Of a stretch of 64,000 bases of DNA, positions 1-10,449 are shown one piece after another (positions within the stretch are counted from its first letter, which is position 1; each line of letters begins with the position of its first letter). The stretch lies in the NCBI GenBank assembly GCA_016785225.1, contig JAFBJZ010000602.1, positions 124,001-188,000 on the forward strand, given 5' to 3'. The DNA is from Psettodes erumei. Lineage: Eukaryota; Chordata; Actinopteri; Pleuronectiformes; Psettodidae. A program made the position numbers and the translations under genes. Under the pieces are notes generated by a model that saw nothing but the letters and a program-made list of their open reading frames with translations, did not search any database and had not been told where the DNA came from.

Positions 1-145
1 CTTGTCACATCATTTCTTCTGGCTGCACCAGAGACATGTGAAAGTCTAGTAATCAACAATTGTAGCCTTTATTTATTCATTGAATTCAGCAAAGTCATGT
101 CATTTAACAGTCAATGGTGGCTCTCTTTTTCTCTGAGGTGCCCAC

Positions 146-380
146 CTGTGAGGCTGGCAAGGTAGCAGTGCATGTTGTTGGTATAGTTGTCCTTGATGCC
201 CTTCTCTCTGTATGTGCTGAGGGCAACTGCGGGGGCATGCAAACAGGTCATGTCGCGAAGCAGTCTCTGGGTGGGGTCGCCCCGCACTGTGCCAAACTGT
301 ACGACCGCATCGAACGTCTCTGCTGTGATTATGGCTCCTGGCATGCAGCTAAAGTAGCACAGCTGCTCTGCCACCTGTCC
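146..380 (-). CDS. dnah2: dnah2 coding exon 3, N-terminal tail
   Basis: This 235-nt exon follows a 289-nt intron with a TTTCGCAG acceptor, and ends with CACAG before a GTGGGC donor (78 codons plus one base). It carries the hallmark VVQFGTVRGDPTQRLL, which matches the ATVQFGTVRG segment typical of the DNAH2 tail. It ends in HCYLASLT, equivalent to HRFLACLT of mammals. That match, together with the preceding exon, makes DNAH2 a better assignment than other axonemal heavy chains. The frame is uninterrupted. The remainder of this gene (over 4,000 residues expected) lies outside the window to the left. Confidence 0.88.
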
Positions 381-669
381 CTGCGAAAGTCATTTTTTGA
401 AGGGGGAATATTAGAAGAATACAGAGGGGGAATTAAATTTAAAAATGAAACTTCAAGGAGAAGAGGCTTGCACACAGGGTTCACAGACAAGGGGGACAGA
501 GCACATTCCCTACAGGCAGCCATTAAAAACCCCACAATTTTCCTACTTTTTATATTTTTTCAACTTAATCTACAATTACAAAGTGTATGTCACATGCAAG
601 CACATTGATAATTAACAAACGCATTAATACTGATAAAGAATTGAACATATAAGGGAAAGTGTGTAGTAC

Positions 670-834
670 CGGTAAGGGCATGGAGTACTCCACACACAGC
701 CGGCCATAGGTGTCCTTGTAGACCAACACGGTTGACATAGAGGGGTCCACAATAAACTGATCCAAAGCTTCCTCATTCTCCTTTGTCCACACATCTTCTG
801 TTACACCAGAAATGGCCACGCAGCGAATAAACAA
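670..834 (-). CDS. dnah2: dnah2 coding exon 2, N-terminal tail
   Basis: This 165-nt exon is in phase 0 at both ends (55 codons). It is bounded by a CTGAAAG acceptor and a GTACTA donor. It reads LFIRCVAISGVTEDVW near its start, then an acidic helix (TKENEEALDQFIVDP) and a strand region ending VEYSMPLP. Family knowledge: vertebrate DNAH2 has the same pattern here, a hydrophobic xLTGxxxxVW followed by an acidic stretch and a short beta segment. This is the start of the tail domain, which assembles with intermediate and light chains at the base of the inner arm. No frame breaks are visible. The gene extends leftward through the next exon at 380-146. Confidence 0.85.
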
Positions 835-952
835 CTTTCAGTGGACAGAGAGACGAAAACAGGGGCCCAAGAAGAAAAGAGTGAAAAGTGGTTACTGAGC
901 GGTATAATGTCCATGATGAATTACAAATCCCGAAACAAAGATGCAGCTTTAC

Positions 953-985
953 CAGACGAATGGGCTTCAGGTAGTCTTCTTCCAT
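953..985 (-). CDS. dnah2: dnah2 first coding exon (partial gene, 5' end)
   Basis: This is the start of an axonemal dynein heavy chain, a motor subunit of inner-arm dynein in cilia and flagella. The ATG at 985-983 sits in a good Kozak context (A at -3, G at +4) and opens 11 codons reading MEEDYLKPIRL. They end at a GTAAAG splice donor (952 downward) in phase 0. An in-frame TAA lies at 1027-1025, inside the likely same exon, which can begin after a CTGCAG acceptor at position 1034. That fixes the start and implies at least one upstream 5'-UTR exon. The next coding exon follows after a 118-nt intron and begins LFIRCVAISG, which resembles the N-terminus of vertebrate DNAH2. The exon boundaries are inferred from splice motifs, not from transcripts. 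Confidence 0.7.
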
Positions 986-1670
986 TTCTCCCAAAACTGC
1001 TGCCTCAACGATTTCTCCTTTCTCTTAGAAGCACCTGCAGAGACAAACACACAATACACTGAAGTGCTGACCAAGGTGTGTGAGGACTGATGCAGCTGAC
1101 AGGTGGAGGGGCGCTGGAGGCTGGAGAAATAGCTGGAGTCATTTGGGGACCATTTTTCCAACTGAGAAAAATTACTGCTGTGGCATCCACTTTATTCATA
1201 TACAAGCTAAGCTTGCCACCTGCCATCGTCTTTAAGTTATTGTGCTAGTTTTTATATACAATATGGAATATTTCTTTGAATAAAGTGTTCCTACATCTGA
1301 GGAAAGCTCTGTAATTCATCCCCCCAATCACTGTTTCGTTCCGTGTTTTGAACCCTGACATCTTTGCTGTCTCCCTCCTCCTTTTTTTTGTCCCTTTGGG
1401 TTTGTTTTGCCCAGGTCCTGCCGACAGTTGGTGCTGTGACTAGCTAGCTTCTTCCACGGTTTTACTCATTCTAGCTTACTGACTTTCTCAGACCGACTGT
1501 TTTTTTTTTAGTTGCGCCATTCGTTAAAGTTAAACTGACTGTAAAACTTACCACTCTATCTGCCATTTAATTATTTGCTGAAGTAGGCGGGAGCCCCGTT
1601 TTCTTTTTTTCTTCCAAACTATGTCAAGTGGTAAATGAATCTTTGTATGTGGCCTAGGTCACGTTTAAGT

Positions 1671-1691
1671 AAAAAAAAAAAAAAAAAAAAA
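1671..1691 (+). repeat. Poly(A) tract of 21 bases
   Basis: This is an uninterrupted run of 21 A between the putative dnah2 promoter and its first coding exon. It could be the tail of an old retroposed insertion or simple slippage. I saw no recognisable element body next to it. Confidence 0.9.
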
Positions 1692-1845
1692 GTGTGACCA
1701 GGTTAAAACATGTAGCCTCTGCGTCTGCTAACCCACTTTTAGCAGCTAACGTTACTTCACTCACCTCTCAGGCAACATGCAGAGCCATACTCCTGTCTCT
1801 TTGCTAACGTTATCCCTTCTCGTCAACCCTGTGTTGAGTGTGCCT

Positions 1846-1879
1846 GTCTCCATGGAAACGTTTGGTTGCCCGGGACAAC
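1846..1879. promoter_or_regulatory. Paired RFX X-box-like sites in probable dnah2 promoter
   Basis: Two imperfect palindromes lie side by side. GTCTCCATGGAAAC is at 1846-1859. GTTGCC-CGG-GACAAC is at 1865-1879. RFX proteins bind X-boxes of the form GTNRCC, a 0-3 base spacer, then RGYAAC, and drive ciliary genes. The first site departs mildly from that consensus and the second has one clear mismatch (GACAAC for RGYAAC). They lie about 860 bases 5' of the dnah2 start codon, beside CpG-rich sequence (about 1870-1920). This fits a ciliary promoter with a spliced 5' UTR. The sites are seen in the sequence; their function is inferred. Confidence 0.45.
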
Positions 1880-1999
1880 CTCGAGCTCGCTCACGAGCGC
1901 GACAGGAACGTGCGCGGAGCGAAAGCTGAAGGGTTTCTTGGCTAAAAAATAAAAGTCACGACTGAAATCTGTTGGATTTGTAACTTATCATCGCATTGC

Positions 2000-4900
2000 A
2001 GCACTTTGCTGCGACACATCTCCACTGTCTTCCAGTCGGAACAAACCGGAGAAGTCCTGTGTCGCCACCCAGTGGTGCGATGGCTGAAGTGCCACTGAGA
2101 CCCAAGGGGAAAGAATTGTGGAGGAAAAACTGCGACACTGCGTTGCTGCCTTGAATTAGATTTAGTGAAGCAGTTGAAAGTATATGAAGAGAAAAAAAAG
2201 CAACTGAAGTTGTGTGAAGAGAAGGCGGGGTCTGAATCAGCTTAGTGCCTGCACTCAGTAGTTGCCATCGCACGGGCATTAACTGCAAGACCCCAAACAA
2301 AATGCCTTATATGAAAAACCATAGCTCGGTATTGCTTATATTTTTCACAGTGAGTGTCGCAATACTTGGCTAAATATATATATATATATATATGTCATTT
2401 GTGCAGGTAGTATGAAAAATGACTGAGATACAGCAGTTAAAAAGTCCACTGAACATTCTCCCCATGCATAATAAAAAGAATAAAACTTAAGAACATTTAG
2501 TGGGCAATAATAACCATTTTTCACAGAGGAATGGTCCACCACGATAAGAGCCGACAGTCCAGAAAAACTGTGCCCTTCTTATTTGGTTATAAGGCAGACT
2601 CTGTTACAGCTGACCCTCTTTCCCTTGCTCCCCCCACTATTCTTTTAAATTCCCTCCTCATGAAGGTTTAATTGCGGCCTTGGACATGAACTGCCTCGCC
2701 TCCATACTCACTGGCAAAAACACCCCACTGCTTTTCGGCGTAGAACAAATGGAGCCCAGGTTTTCCATATTAGGCTGAAGAATCGAGAAGGTGGTGACTG
2801 AGAGCCAAGAGTCAATTAAGGAATCAAAAGTTGTTCTCTGAGGCTGTTAATCTCGTCACGTCAATGTCATTTCCCTGCAAAGAGCAAACTGGGGCAAACG
2901 CACGCTGGTTAAATCGGGTTGGTTCAAATATCAAAGCGCGGGGGCAAACTCATCGAGCAGCTCTGAAACAGAGATTCATTTGGCACCCAGGGGTGTCTGA
3001 CACAGGTCTGCAGAAAATCTAAAGCCTGATCACTGACATTCACTGACATTTTCCACGCACTGGGAAAGTGAAAACTAAAACGACACAGCCACAGGTTGAA
3101 CACCACCTCTATCTCAGCTATAAAAATGCAAATGTGTATCATCGTGGCGCTTTTCGAAAAACGGATCAGCTACAAAACATACAGCACTCTTGTACTAGTA
3201 CACGCAATTCCTTTTCGCTCATTACAGATGGAAGTTAATTACAATCCCATTATAAAAACATAACGCAGCTAAAATGTTGCCATACTTAATGACATTCTCG
3301 TTCATTTCAGCTGAAGCTTTCTCTCCATAAAAACACCTCCAAAATCTGATATTGTTGTTGCAACCAGAATAAACCCATTTGAATTTGAATTCAGCGTGTT
3401 GCTCTGAGTGTGCCCCCCCCCGCTCCAAATCTGCCACCCAACCAGAGACCACCAGAGACACACACACAGACCTGGGTCTGATAAAGAGGCTCTTAAACCC
3501 TGAGGAAGTCTGTGTTCGCTCTTTCAGGGGGGACAATCCTTAAGTCTGAATACAACCTTGAACTCAGCACCCCCACCCCCCTCCACCCCCCCTCTCTCAT
3601 TACTGGACCATTCTTCCTCCCAGCTCACTTTCTCCGGGGTCGTTCTCTTGTTTTTTCTCTCCTTCCCTTTCAGGAGTTGGGGCCGAGTCCTTTCCAGCGG
3701 GGAAGTCCGGGGCCTTCTCCCTCACAATGCCGAGCGACTCCCGACGTCTCGTCTGCGAAGCTTCATTAGAATTCATCTGTTTGAAAAGGTTCATTTCTCC
3801 TTCAGTCGCTCCCTCCCTCCGTCCTCTTTTCCACCACCAGGAAATGTCTATTAGCATAAAAATATCCTTTGCCTCACCTTGATTAACGGCGCTGTTTGCA
3901 TGCACATGCGCCTGCATGTGTGGCTCTCCCTGCATGAAGGTTTCTGTTTATCTGGGCGTGTCAAACCAAGGATCAATGTAATTTTCAGCAAATGAAAATA
4001 TCCCTCTGTGGTTCAGATAAAATTACCAGTAACAGAATTAATCCTGATGGCATCAAGTGATGGCACCGGATTGCCTGTTCAGCAAGCAAGCTGTCTCTCC
4101 GGTCAGCGATGCCTGCCATATGGTGAAAAACAGATTTTGGGAGTGGAACAGCAGTGCAGCAGAGTCTGGACTGAGGTCCTGAAGCTACGTCAGACGCAAA
4201 CACCTGCATGCACACGTGGGCAAGAGGAATGAAAGCACCCATGCATGCAATACTGCTGAAATCTCTCGTGTTTATGTCAAATAACCACTGAATACACACG
4301 CATGCGGCAGGGCCTTGTGAGGAAACCAGATACAAAATGTTGAGAGAGGCAGGCACGCAGGCCAAAATTAAAGCCACGAGTCTGTGAGCTCAGAACTAAT
4401 GACAGGCTGCCATGCCAGAGAGGGGCGGAGAGGAGAGGGATGCGGGGATGGAGGGATAAATAAGGAGGACAGGGAGTCTGTGAGGGGCCGTTGTTGCTGC
4501 GAGGAGCAGACGAGACCAAAGATATACAGAATCACTTAGGAAAATGAGAAAACATGGAGGGATGGATGAGAGCCACAAAGAAAGATTTTCAAAAAACACA
4601 AAGAGAGAAAGAGAGAGACAGAGAGAGAGAGAGAGTTGGAGAGTTTACAAGTGGTCATTAGAAGAGAGAAGCTCAGCTGGAGGCAGCAGCCCTAATAGCT
4701 GCCCAATACTCCAATAAAAGGAGATGCGTACAGCACACACACTTGTGCTTCTATCTTTGTGAGTACACCCATCGACATAATGAGATACACAACCCTTAAC
4801 CTCAGCGTAATTCCAACCTGAACCTTAAAGTCTTCGCCCTAACACGGCACTTTGTGGTTCTGAGGTCCGTGTCCTCACTCTTCCAGAACATCTTCACCCG

Positions 4901-7500
4901 GTAAGGGATACAACTGAAACCGGTCCTCACAAGGATACAAACACAAACACACACTTGTAGCCAGACTCTTTTCGAGCCCCTTGACCCAAGCTGACAGCAC
5001 CCTGTGTTCTCTCCCCACCATAAAGAGAGGTCCAGTGATAATGAAGCCAGAGCGGAGCGTTCGGACAGAATTACAGCTGGAACGCTGCCAGAGCCCCATC
5101 ACTGTGTGTGTGTGTGTGTGTGTGACTGGGCAGAGGAAAACAATAAGTGTGTGTCTGTGCAGCCAGGCAGAGGGACGTGTAAATACACCTATAACTAGAA
5201 CAGCAGTCAGTAGAGTGTATATCTCCACCAAGGCCAAAAAGTCCTGCAAACGTCGGTCTCGGTCTTACAATAGAAAAATCAAAGGGATAAAGCGTGTAGT
5301 CTGATAACCTGCGCCAAACGGAACAAACCCATCAATCTCAACATCATAAATACTGTATGTCTGATTTTCTTTTTTTTTTTTACATCAAGATCCACATCAT
5401 TGCCTGAGAAACTGTTTTGAAATTATTACGAAAAGGTCCTATCTCGCAGTGGAAGCGATATTAAGGGTTCTTTTCGAGCTGACGCCCAATCCCTGCACCC
5501 AGCTGGGTGCAAATTGATTCAGCAGTTTTGTCCGTAATCCTGCTGACAAATAACAACACAAGCAAACAGACGCGGGCGAAAAACGTAACCTCCCTGGCAA
5601 AAGTAATAACCGAGCGGCGAGCCGGTACGGAGACGGGGGCCTGCAGCTGTCGGACCGGCTGAGAGGAGCAGAAACGATTTGCGTCGGCCCGGCTGCACGT
5701 TTGCTGTGCTTCCTCTTTAAAACCCGTCTTCATTATTCCTGACTCGGCATATGCCTTTTTTTTGTCTCATTTTATTCAAGACTTCTCATTCTCACAACAG
5801 CCCGTGTCAATACTATCGATCCGAGCGGCTCGTCTTTCTTTTAGCGTCTCTGCCCACTTTATGAGGCGAGATGAAAGGAAGGCATCAAGAATCGCATCAG
5901 GATGAGGAGTGAGACGTTCCATGTTGCGATTTGGAAAAAAAAAAAACGAACTGAGACACAAAACTAGTCGAAGCACTGAAAGGATTTGAAGTAAAAGATG
6001 ATGGTGGAGGAACGTGTCCATGCTCTGTGTGTGCGCGTCCATCACCTTTTCCCACAGTCTGTTGGGGGGGTAGAACACACACACAGTTTTTAGCTGGCAA
6101 TCTCTCATCTTAACCCGCACTTACTGTGGAAATTAGGTTGTCACTCTAATCTAATCTGGGTTTACTGGAATTGTGCAGCATTTCATTCGTGTTCTTCAGA
6201 TAAAGCAGATACGGAGAATTCGTTCTCTGCCTCTCCGGTAACTGTTGGCAGTTCACATTCACGTATCCGACTTTATTCCTCATTTCCTGGATTTCCTGGA
6301 ACCGGCCTCGCTATTAGAATTCATGAACCTGAAAGTACAGCTATGTGTTTGGGAAGTTCTAATTTGATATTGACCGTAGCCGCTTCCAACCTATTACTAA
6401 AAACAAAGAAGTGCAGGCTTCGGCACACAAATACAAGAGACCGTAACCCCAGCTGTTCATGCACAGGCAACTTTAAGACACGCACTTTGAGAAGCTAAAA
6501 AGAGCCGGGGAAAAAAAGAAGACAGTGTGAACGTGTGCATGTGTAATGCTTTCTGGGTAAAGAACCCCTGTAGGCGAAAAGAAAAACAAAAAAAGAAAAC
6601 ACTACTCAGGTCTATGAGGAGAAGAGGAGGAGGCACACAGTTGTCTGCATATCCTCCTCAGCAAATAGTCTGCAACCGAAAAACCTGTCATACACTTGTG
6701 GATGACACCAATATACCACATTTTTTGGATATGTTTTAAGATTGGAGATATCATTTCACCTCAGTGAGTGAAGATCTTTCCATTCACCAGACGCCATGAC
6801 TCTAAATCTCAGTATTATGCAGTAGATTATTAGGCATTCTCATTGCTTTAGGAGCTCAGTTATTCATATTGTTTCACAACTTAATCATGTCATTACAGCT
6901 GGATCCAGTGACAATATAAAAAACCCCGAGGACCTCCATTCATCTTGCTTTTTGTAAATAAGACACTGCATTTTATCTGCTCCACCGCCAGCGTGTCCTT
7001 AAATCTTTTGAGAGCGGTTGGTTAGAGATGAAATGAGCGGACACCTGTGGACACACTTTGCCTGCGTGGATCCGAGTTAGTGATTAAATGAAGAAGAGGA
7101 AGGACTAAGTGTTCCTGTCAGTGTTCATCAGCGCGCCACTGTGTCTGCATTTCCCCCCGGCTGAAGGCGTCGGGCTGTCCACGTGGTGGCGCTAGCGCTC
7201 TGCGACCGCGAGGGACCCCCCGGGAGGGAGCTGAGGTGGTCTCTGTCGGCTGAGTGCAGCCGCAGTGCGCTTTCGCAGAAAGAAATGTGTTTTTATGTCA
7301 GTGGAAAGTATGCATTTGGACACGCACCTTTATCCATCTGAAGTGGAGCAGTGTGGATTTAAATATAGTACATTCATACTGGGGATTTGTATTGTAGCAC
7401 AGATTGAGCTGACCTGCAGAGGAACTAACTGTAGTATCACATGAATAGACAAATTACATTGGGACCATGCGTATATGATAAGCTCTAGCAGAAGTGTTTG
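2000..7500. other. Non-coding interval between dnah2 and its upstream relic
   Basis: I found no supportable gene on either strand. The open frames here (up to 130 codons) match no family I know and lack coding character. The interval holds a (TA)n run at about 2374-2393, a C-rich pyrimidine tract at about 3568-3665, an (AG)n run at about 4605-4635, a (TG)n run at about 5103-5124 and scattered homopolymers. If the upstream copy once had a full 3' end, its last exons (the rest of the dynein C-terminal domain) should fall here, but I could not recognise them. Confidence 0.5.
2374..2393. repeat. (TA)n microsatellite
   Basis: A short pure TA dinucleotide run lies in AT-rich sequence. A second (TA)n run of similar size occurs near 12600-12617. 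Confidence 0.9.
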
Positions 7501-7524
7501 TGTGTGTGTGTTCCAGCGTCTCAC

Positions 7525-7697
7525 TTGAAGAAGGGCTGGCTGATGGCAGCGTCGCAGAAATAGTCCGTGATGTACGTGGTCAGAAGACGCCTGTCCCAGT
7601 CGTCCGTGACGTTGACCCCCACAACGAGGTACTTCAGGGCATCCCAGGGAATCTCCTCGTACTCATCCTGGTACAGATTCAGCGGACTCTCACTCAC
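7525..7697 (-). pseudogene. dnah2: dnah2-like relic exon: end of AAA6 / C-terminal domain
   Basis: This segment has a CACCCAG acceptor and a strong GTGAGA donor and is 173 nt long. It reads DEYEEIPWDALKYL and then VTDDWDRRLLTTYI, a signature of the dynein heavy chain C-terminus. The ending DYFCDAAISQPFF resembles DNAH2 more than other axonemal heavy chains. Between VGVN and VTDDWDRR the four residues YGG(H/R) are missing. They are present in nearly every dynein heavy chain I know, so a 12-nt in-frame deletion is likely. Without splicing, the frame would end at once with a TGA overlapping the donor. Confidence 0.85.
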
Positions 7698-7699
7698 CT

Positions 7700-9330
7700 G
7701 GGTGGTGGTGGTGGGGGGGGCATCGAGGAGATGGTTTTAACATGGCGAAATGCTGGACAACACACCGAGAGAAAGTGAGACGGTTCTTCTGCAGAGAGCA
7801 GACGGGAAACGGTAAAGGCTGGATGGAGAGACAGGCACTTTAACAAAGGCCATAAGTACTGCTCAGGCTCACTCACTTGAACTAGACTGTCATTATCCAT
7901 GAGTCTAATCAGCCTTTACTCTGACAGAGTAGAAAATGGCCTTTCTGCTTGATTTCAGCTCATATTTGTTATTTGGAGCAGATTACTGATGACAAAACAC
8001 CAGCCATGCATAAATTCCGCTCAGTCACCGCCACCATAATCGCATCATGATCACATTCACAGTATCGTTCGCTGGTTTTAACTAGCAAAATCTTCACCGG
8101 ACTGGTGGCAGCAGACCTGCTGGCAGATATGCCAGTGGCCGTTACTGTTTAACTGTATACCTTTAGTGTCCGATGAGGCCCTGAATGGTTATAGCCTCAG
8201 TCAATGAACCGGCCCAGCTGTAGAGAAGGGTTCTTTTCCAGCAGGATGCTGTGAACAGAAAGCATAAGGAGGTCGTGTTCATTCATGTCGGCTCTCACAC
8301 CCTGAGGGCAATAGGGGGCAGTGTTGCTACTATGGAGGGAGCCATGTTTGGGATCGTGTCAGTCTCTCCTGTGGATTTACGTGTTTCAGTTTATATTTTC
8401 ATATGTTCATACGGGCTTTTATTCCGGGTTTATGTGCAGCTCCCGGTGCTGAAATGATGTTTAGTATCTCAACCACTTGGCCACCAGGATGCTGTCCGCT
8501 TGCATGTCTATTAGTGACATGGGGTGCTTTATCTCCAGTAGATGCCAGCTTTCACTTTACCTAAACTTAATGAGGGACCTAGTGAAACAATCGGGTGTAT
8601 AATGTACAGTTCATTACAGACTGTAGAGCTCTAAGCAGGGTTACTGCACATGCTGGGACCTGTTTCATAAATCTTTCCCTTTTCTTTCAAGCAAGGATGA
8701 ATTCGAAAACAACAAGGAACTAGCCGGATTGGCTCTTGTCTGATAGACTGGAATAAAAAAAGGAGAAATAATAAGATATCGGTCAATGTAATGTGCGTTC
8801 GGTTTTAGTGGGGTGATCAAACTCCAGCTAGCTTGACATAAACATGTTTAATTAAATCAGTATAAAATGATGGTGATCTTTATGAAGTTGGCAGATGGTT
8901 ATGTGTGTATTATAACCATTGTGCATCTAAGGTTTGAAATAGGGAGGACACGGAAGGGTGAAAATGAATCAAAAAAAAAAAACAATAAAAATCGACTTTC
9001 CAAACAAACAAATTGCTTGATGTATAACGGTGACATTTCCCTAGTTACGGAGAGGCGTGCCTGAAAGGTAACAAACCATAGAATCTGACAGTCAGGCCTC
9101 CAATGGTCAGATAAACAGCTGCAAATCATGCTGATGGGCATGAGAGAGCTGGGGAACAGTGGGTCGATACGGGGAGTGAAAGATTCATCAGAATAAAACA
9201 AATCAATCAAATATTCATCAAGTGTTTGGTGCAGTTTGTCAACCGCAGATGACACTTGAGCGTAAAAAAAGAAACAGTGCTAAGAAGCAGAACAAATCAG
9301 AGACAGATGAGCAGGAGGGAGGACGGAGCA
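7700..9330. other. Intron remnant of the dnah2-like relic
   Basis: I saw no gene. The interval separates the C-terminal and AAA6 relic exons and is where two or three further exons would be expected. An open minus-strand frame at 8899-9255 ends in sequence resembling an intron polypyrimidine tract and was not accepted. Confidence 0.5.
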
Positions 9331-9332
9331 AC

Positions 9333-9516
9333 CGGTGTTGGAGCACTTCGATAACGCTGACGGCCAAATGGGGGCCTGTCCCTGGCCCAGAGAGAGGGCA
9401 CGGAAGTGCATCCTCGTGCCGGAGGCTTCAGCCTGCTGCAGCAGGACTCCTGTTGGGTCCACCCCAGGAGAAAGGACGAAGAACAGAGGAGTCCTGCTGG
9501 TGGATTCCTCCACAAC
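9333..9516 (-). pseudogene. dnah2: dnah2-like relic exon: AAA6 with frameshift
   Basis: After a CATCTCCCCAG acceptor the frame reads VVEESTSRTPLFFVLSPGVD, then PTGVLLQQAE, then HFRALSLGQGQAPI. LSPGVDPT and ALSLGQGQAPI are diagnostic of dynein AAA6. Directly after API (369-367 of the 9 kb block, i.e. 9369-9367) the frame departs from the family. Skipping two bases brings back a family-like helix reading AVSVIEVLQH, so I infer a frameshift near 9365. The 3' boundary (about 9333) is approximate, taken from the GTTGCT beyond it. Confidence 0.82.
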
Positions 9517-10339
9517 CTGGGGAGATGACAGAGAGAGAGGAGTCAGCAAAGACGGAGAGAGAAAGCCGGAATGGATGAGCCAACACGGTGCAACTCACAT
9601 GACACCTAACGGTAACACCGCGAGGGGATTTGGAGAGATTCTGAGTTTTCAAGCGAGCTACAATCGAACAGAATCACACAAACAAGGTTTTGCGAAACAT
9701 TTGCTCAATTTAAAGTCCATGCAGTTCTCAGCCTCGACTCATCAACTCCCACACTACAGCAGCAGTGTGGCCTCAGTCTGGTGGCCATCAGAGTCAATCA
9801 AACGGGGGCTGACTGAGGAGCGTGTGTGGGTGGGGGGCTCCGACAGAACGCCGGGCGCACGCAGAGAGAAAGAAAGAGTGACGGCCACATGGAGAGGAGG
9901 AACAAGACGGGAGAAGCAACGGGGACCGGCGGGGTAGCAGCTGACGCTCGCAGCTTGTCGAGCGGCCGGGGCTGTCAGCGGCGGAGAGGGTGGCGCACGG
10001 GGACGTCAGCGGCAGCTTCTGCGGCTCATTACGGCTATGGATTACCTTAGAAAGAGGAGCGGCGGGGAGGAAGGGGTGAGGGGAGACAGTTGGCAGAGGG
10101 AGCAAGGGAGGTCAGGTGAGAAATTACCGAGAAGCAACAAAGTGGAAAGAGAATAAATAATGTATCGGGCGCGAGTCGAGGGAGAAGCAGCCCAGAGAGA
10201 AGGGTTTAACGTATGTTTCCATTAATAAGACGTTAACGGCGAAACTTTGGTCAGGCTGGCCGAGCCACCGCGTGTCATGAATCGCGGCCCGACTGAGCTG
10301 GATGAAGACCCGGCTATGAGCTGATGAGGTGGGGAAATC

Positions 10340-10447
10340 GGCAGCAGCAGAAAGCCTCCCGTGATCACATTACTATTGAGCTCATCTTTGTCAAACCTAA
10401 TTCCCACCGAAGGAGCGAAGCCACAGAAGTGAGTGACAGACATCGGA
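10340..10447 (-). pseudogene. dnah2: Possible dnah2-like relic: AAA6 segment
   Basis: The minus-strand frame contains THFCGFAPSVG followed by RFDKDELNSNV and TGGFLLL. DNAH2-type proteins have a segment F-H-x-C-(12 residues)-D-E-x-N-x-x-L-x-G-G-x-x-L at this point. The spacing from H to D-E (15 residues) is identical and the GG motif follows after one extra residue. Its position between the 14.9 kb and 9.5 kb relics is the expected order. Overall similarity is low and no clear splice sites were fixed. Confidence 0.4.
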
Positions 10448-10449
10448 AA

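Noticed and set aside
5245..5285. Minus-strand CKTETD, resembling the AAA1 GKTET loop.
   Set aside because: Too short, lies beyond the C-terminal relic exon and in the wrong order.
8899..9255. 118-codon minus-strand frame with LDEYLIDLFYSDESFTPR.
   Set aside because: No family match. Its middle reads like an intron end with a pyrimidine tract and acceptor, and it is not needed by the exon order.
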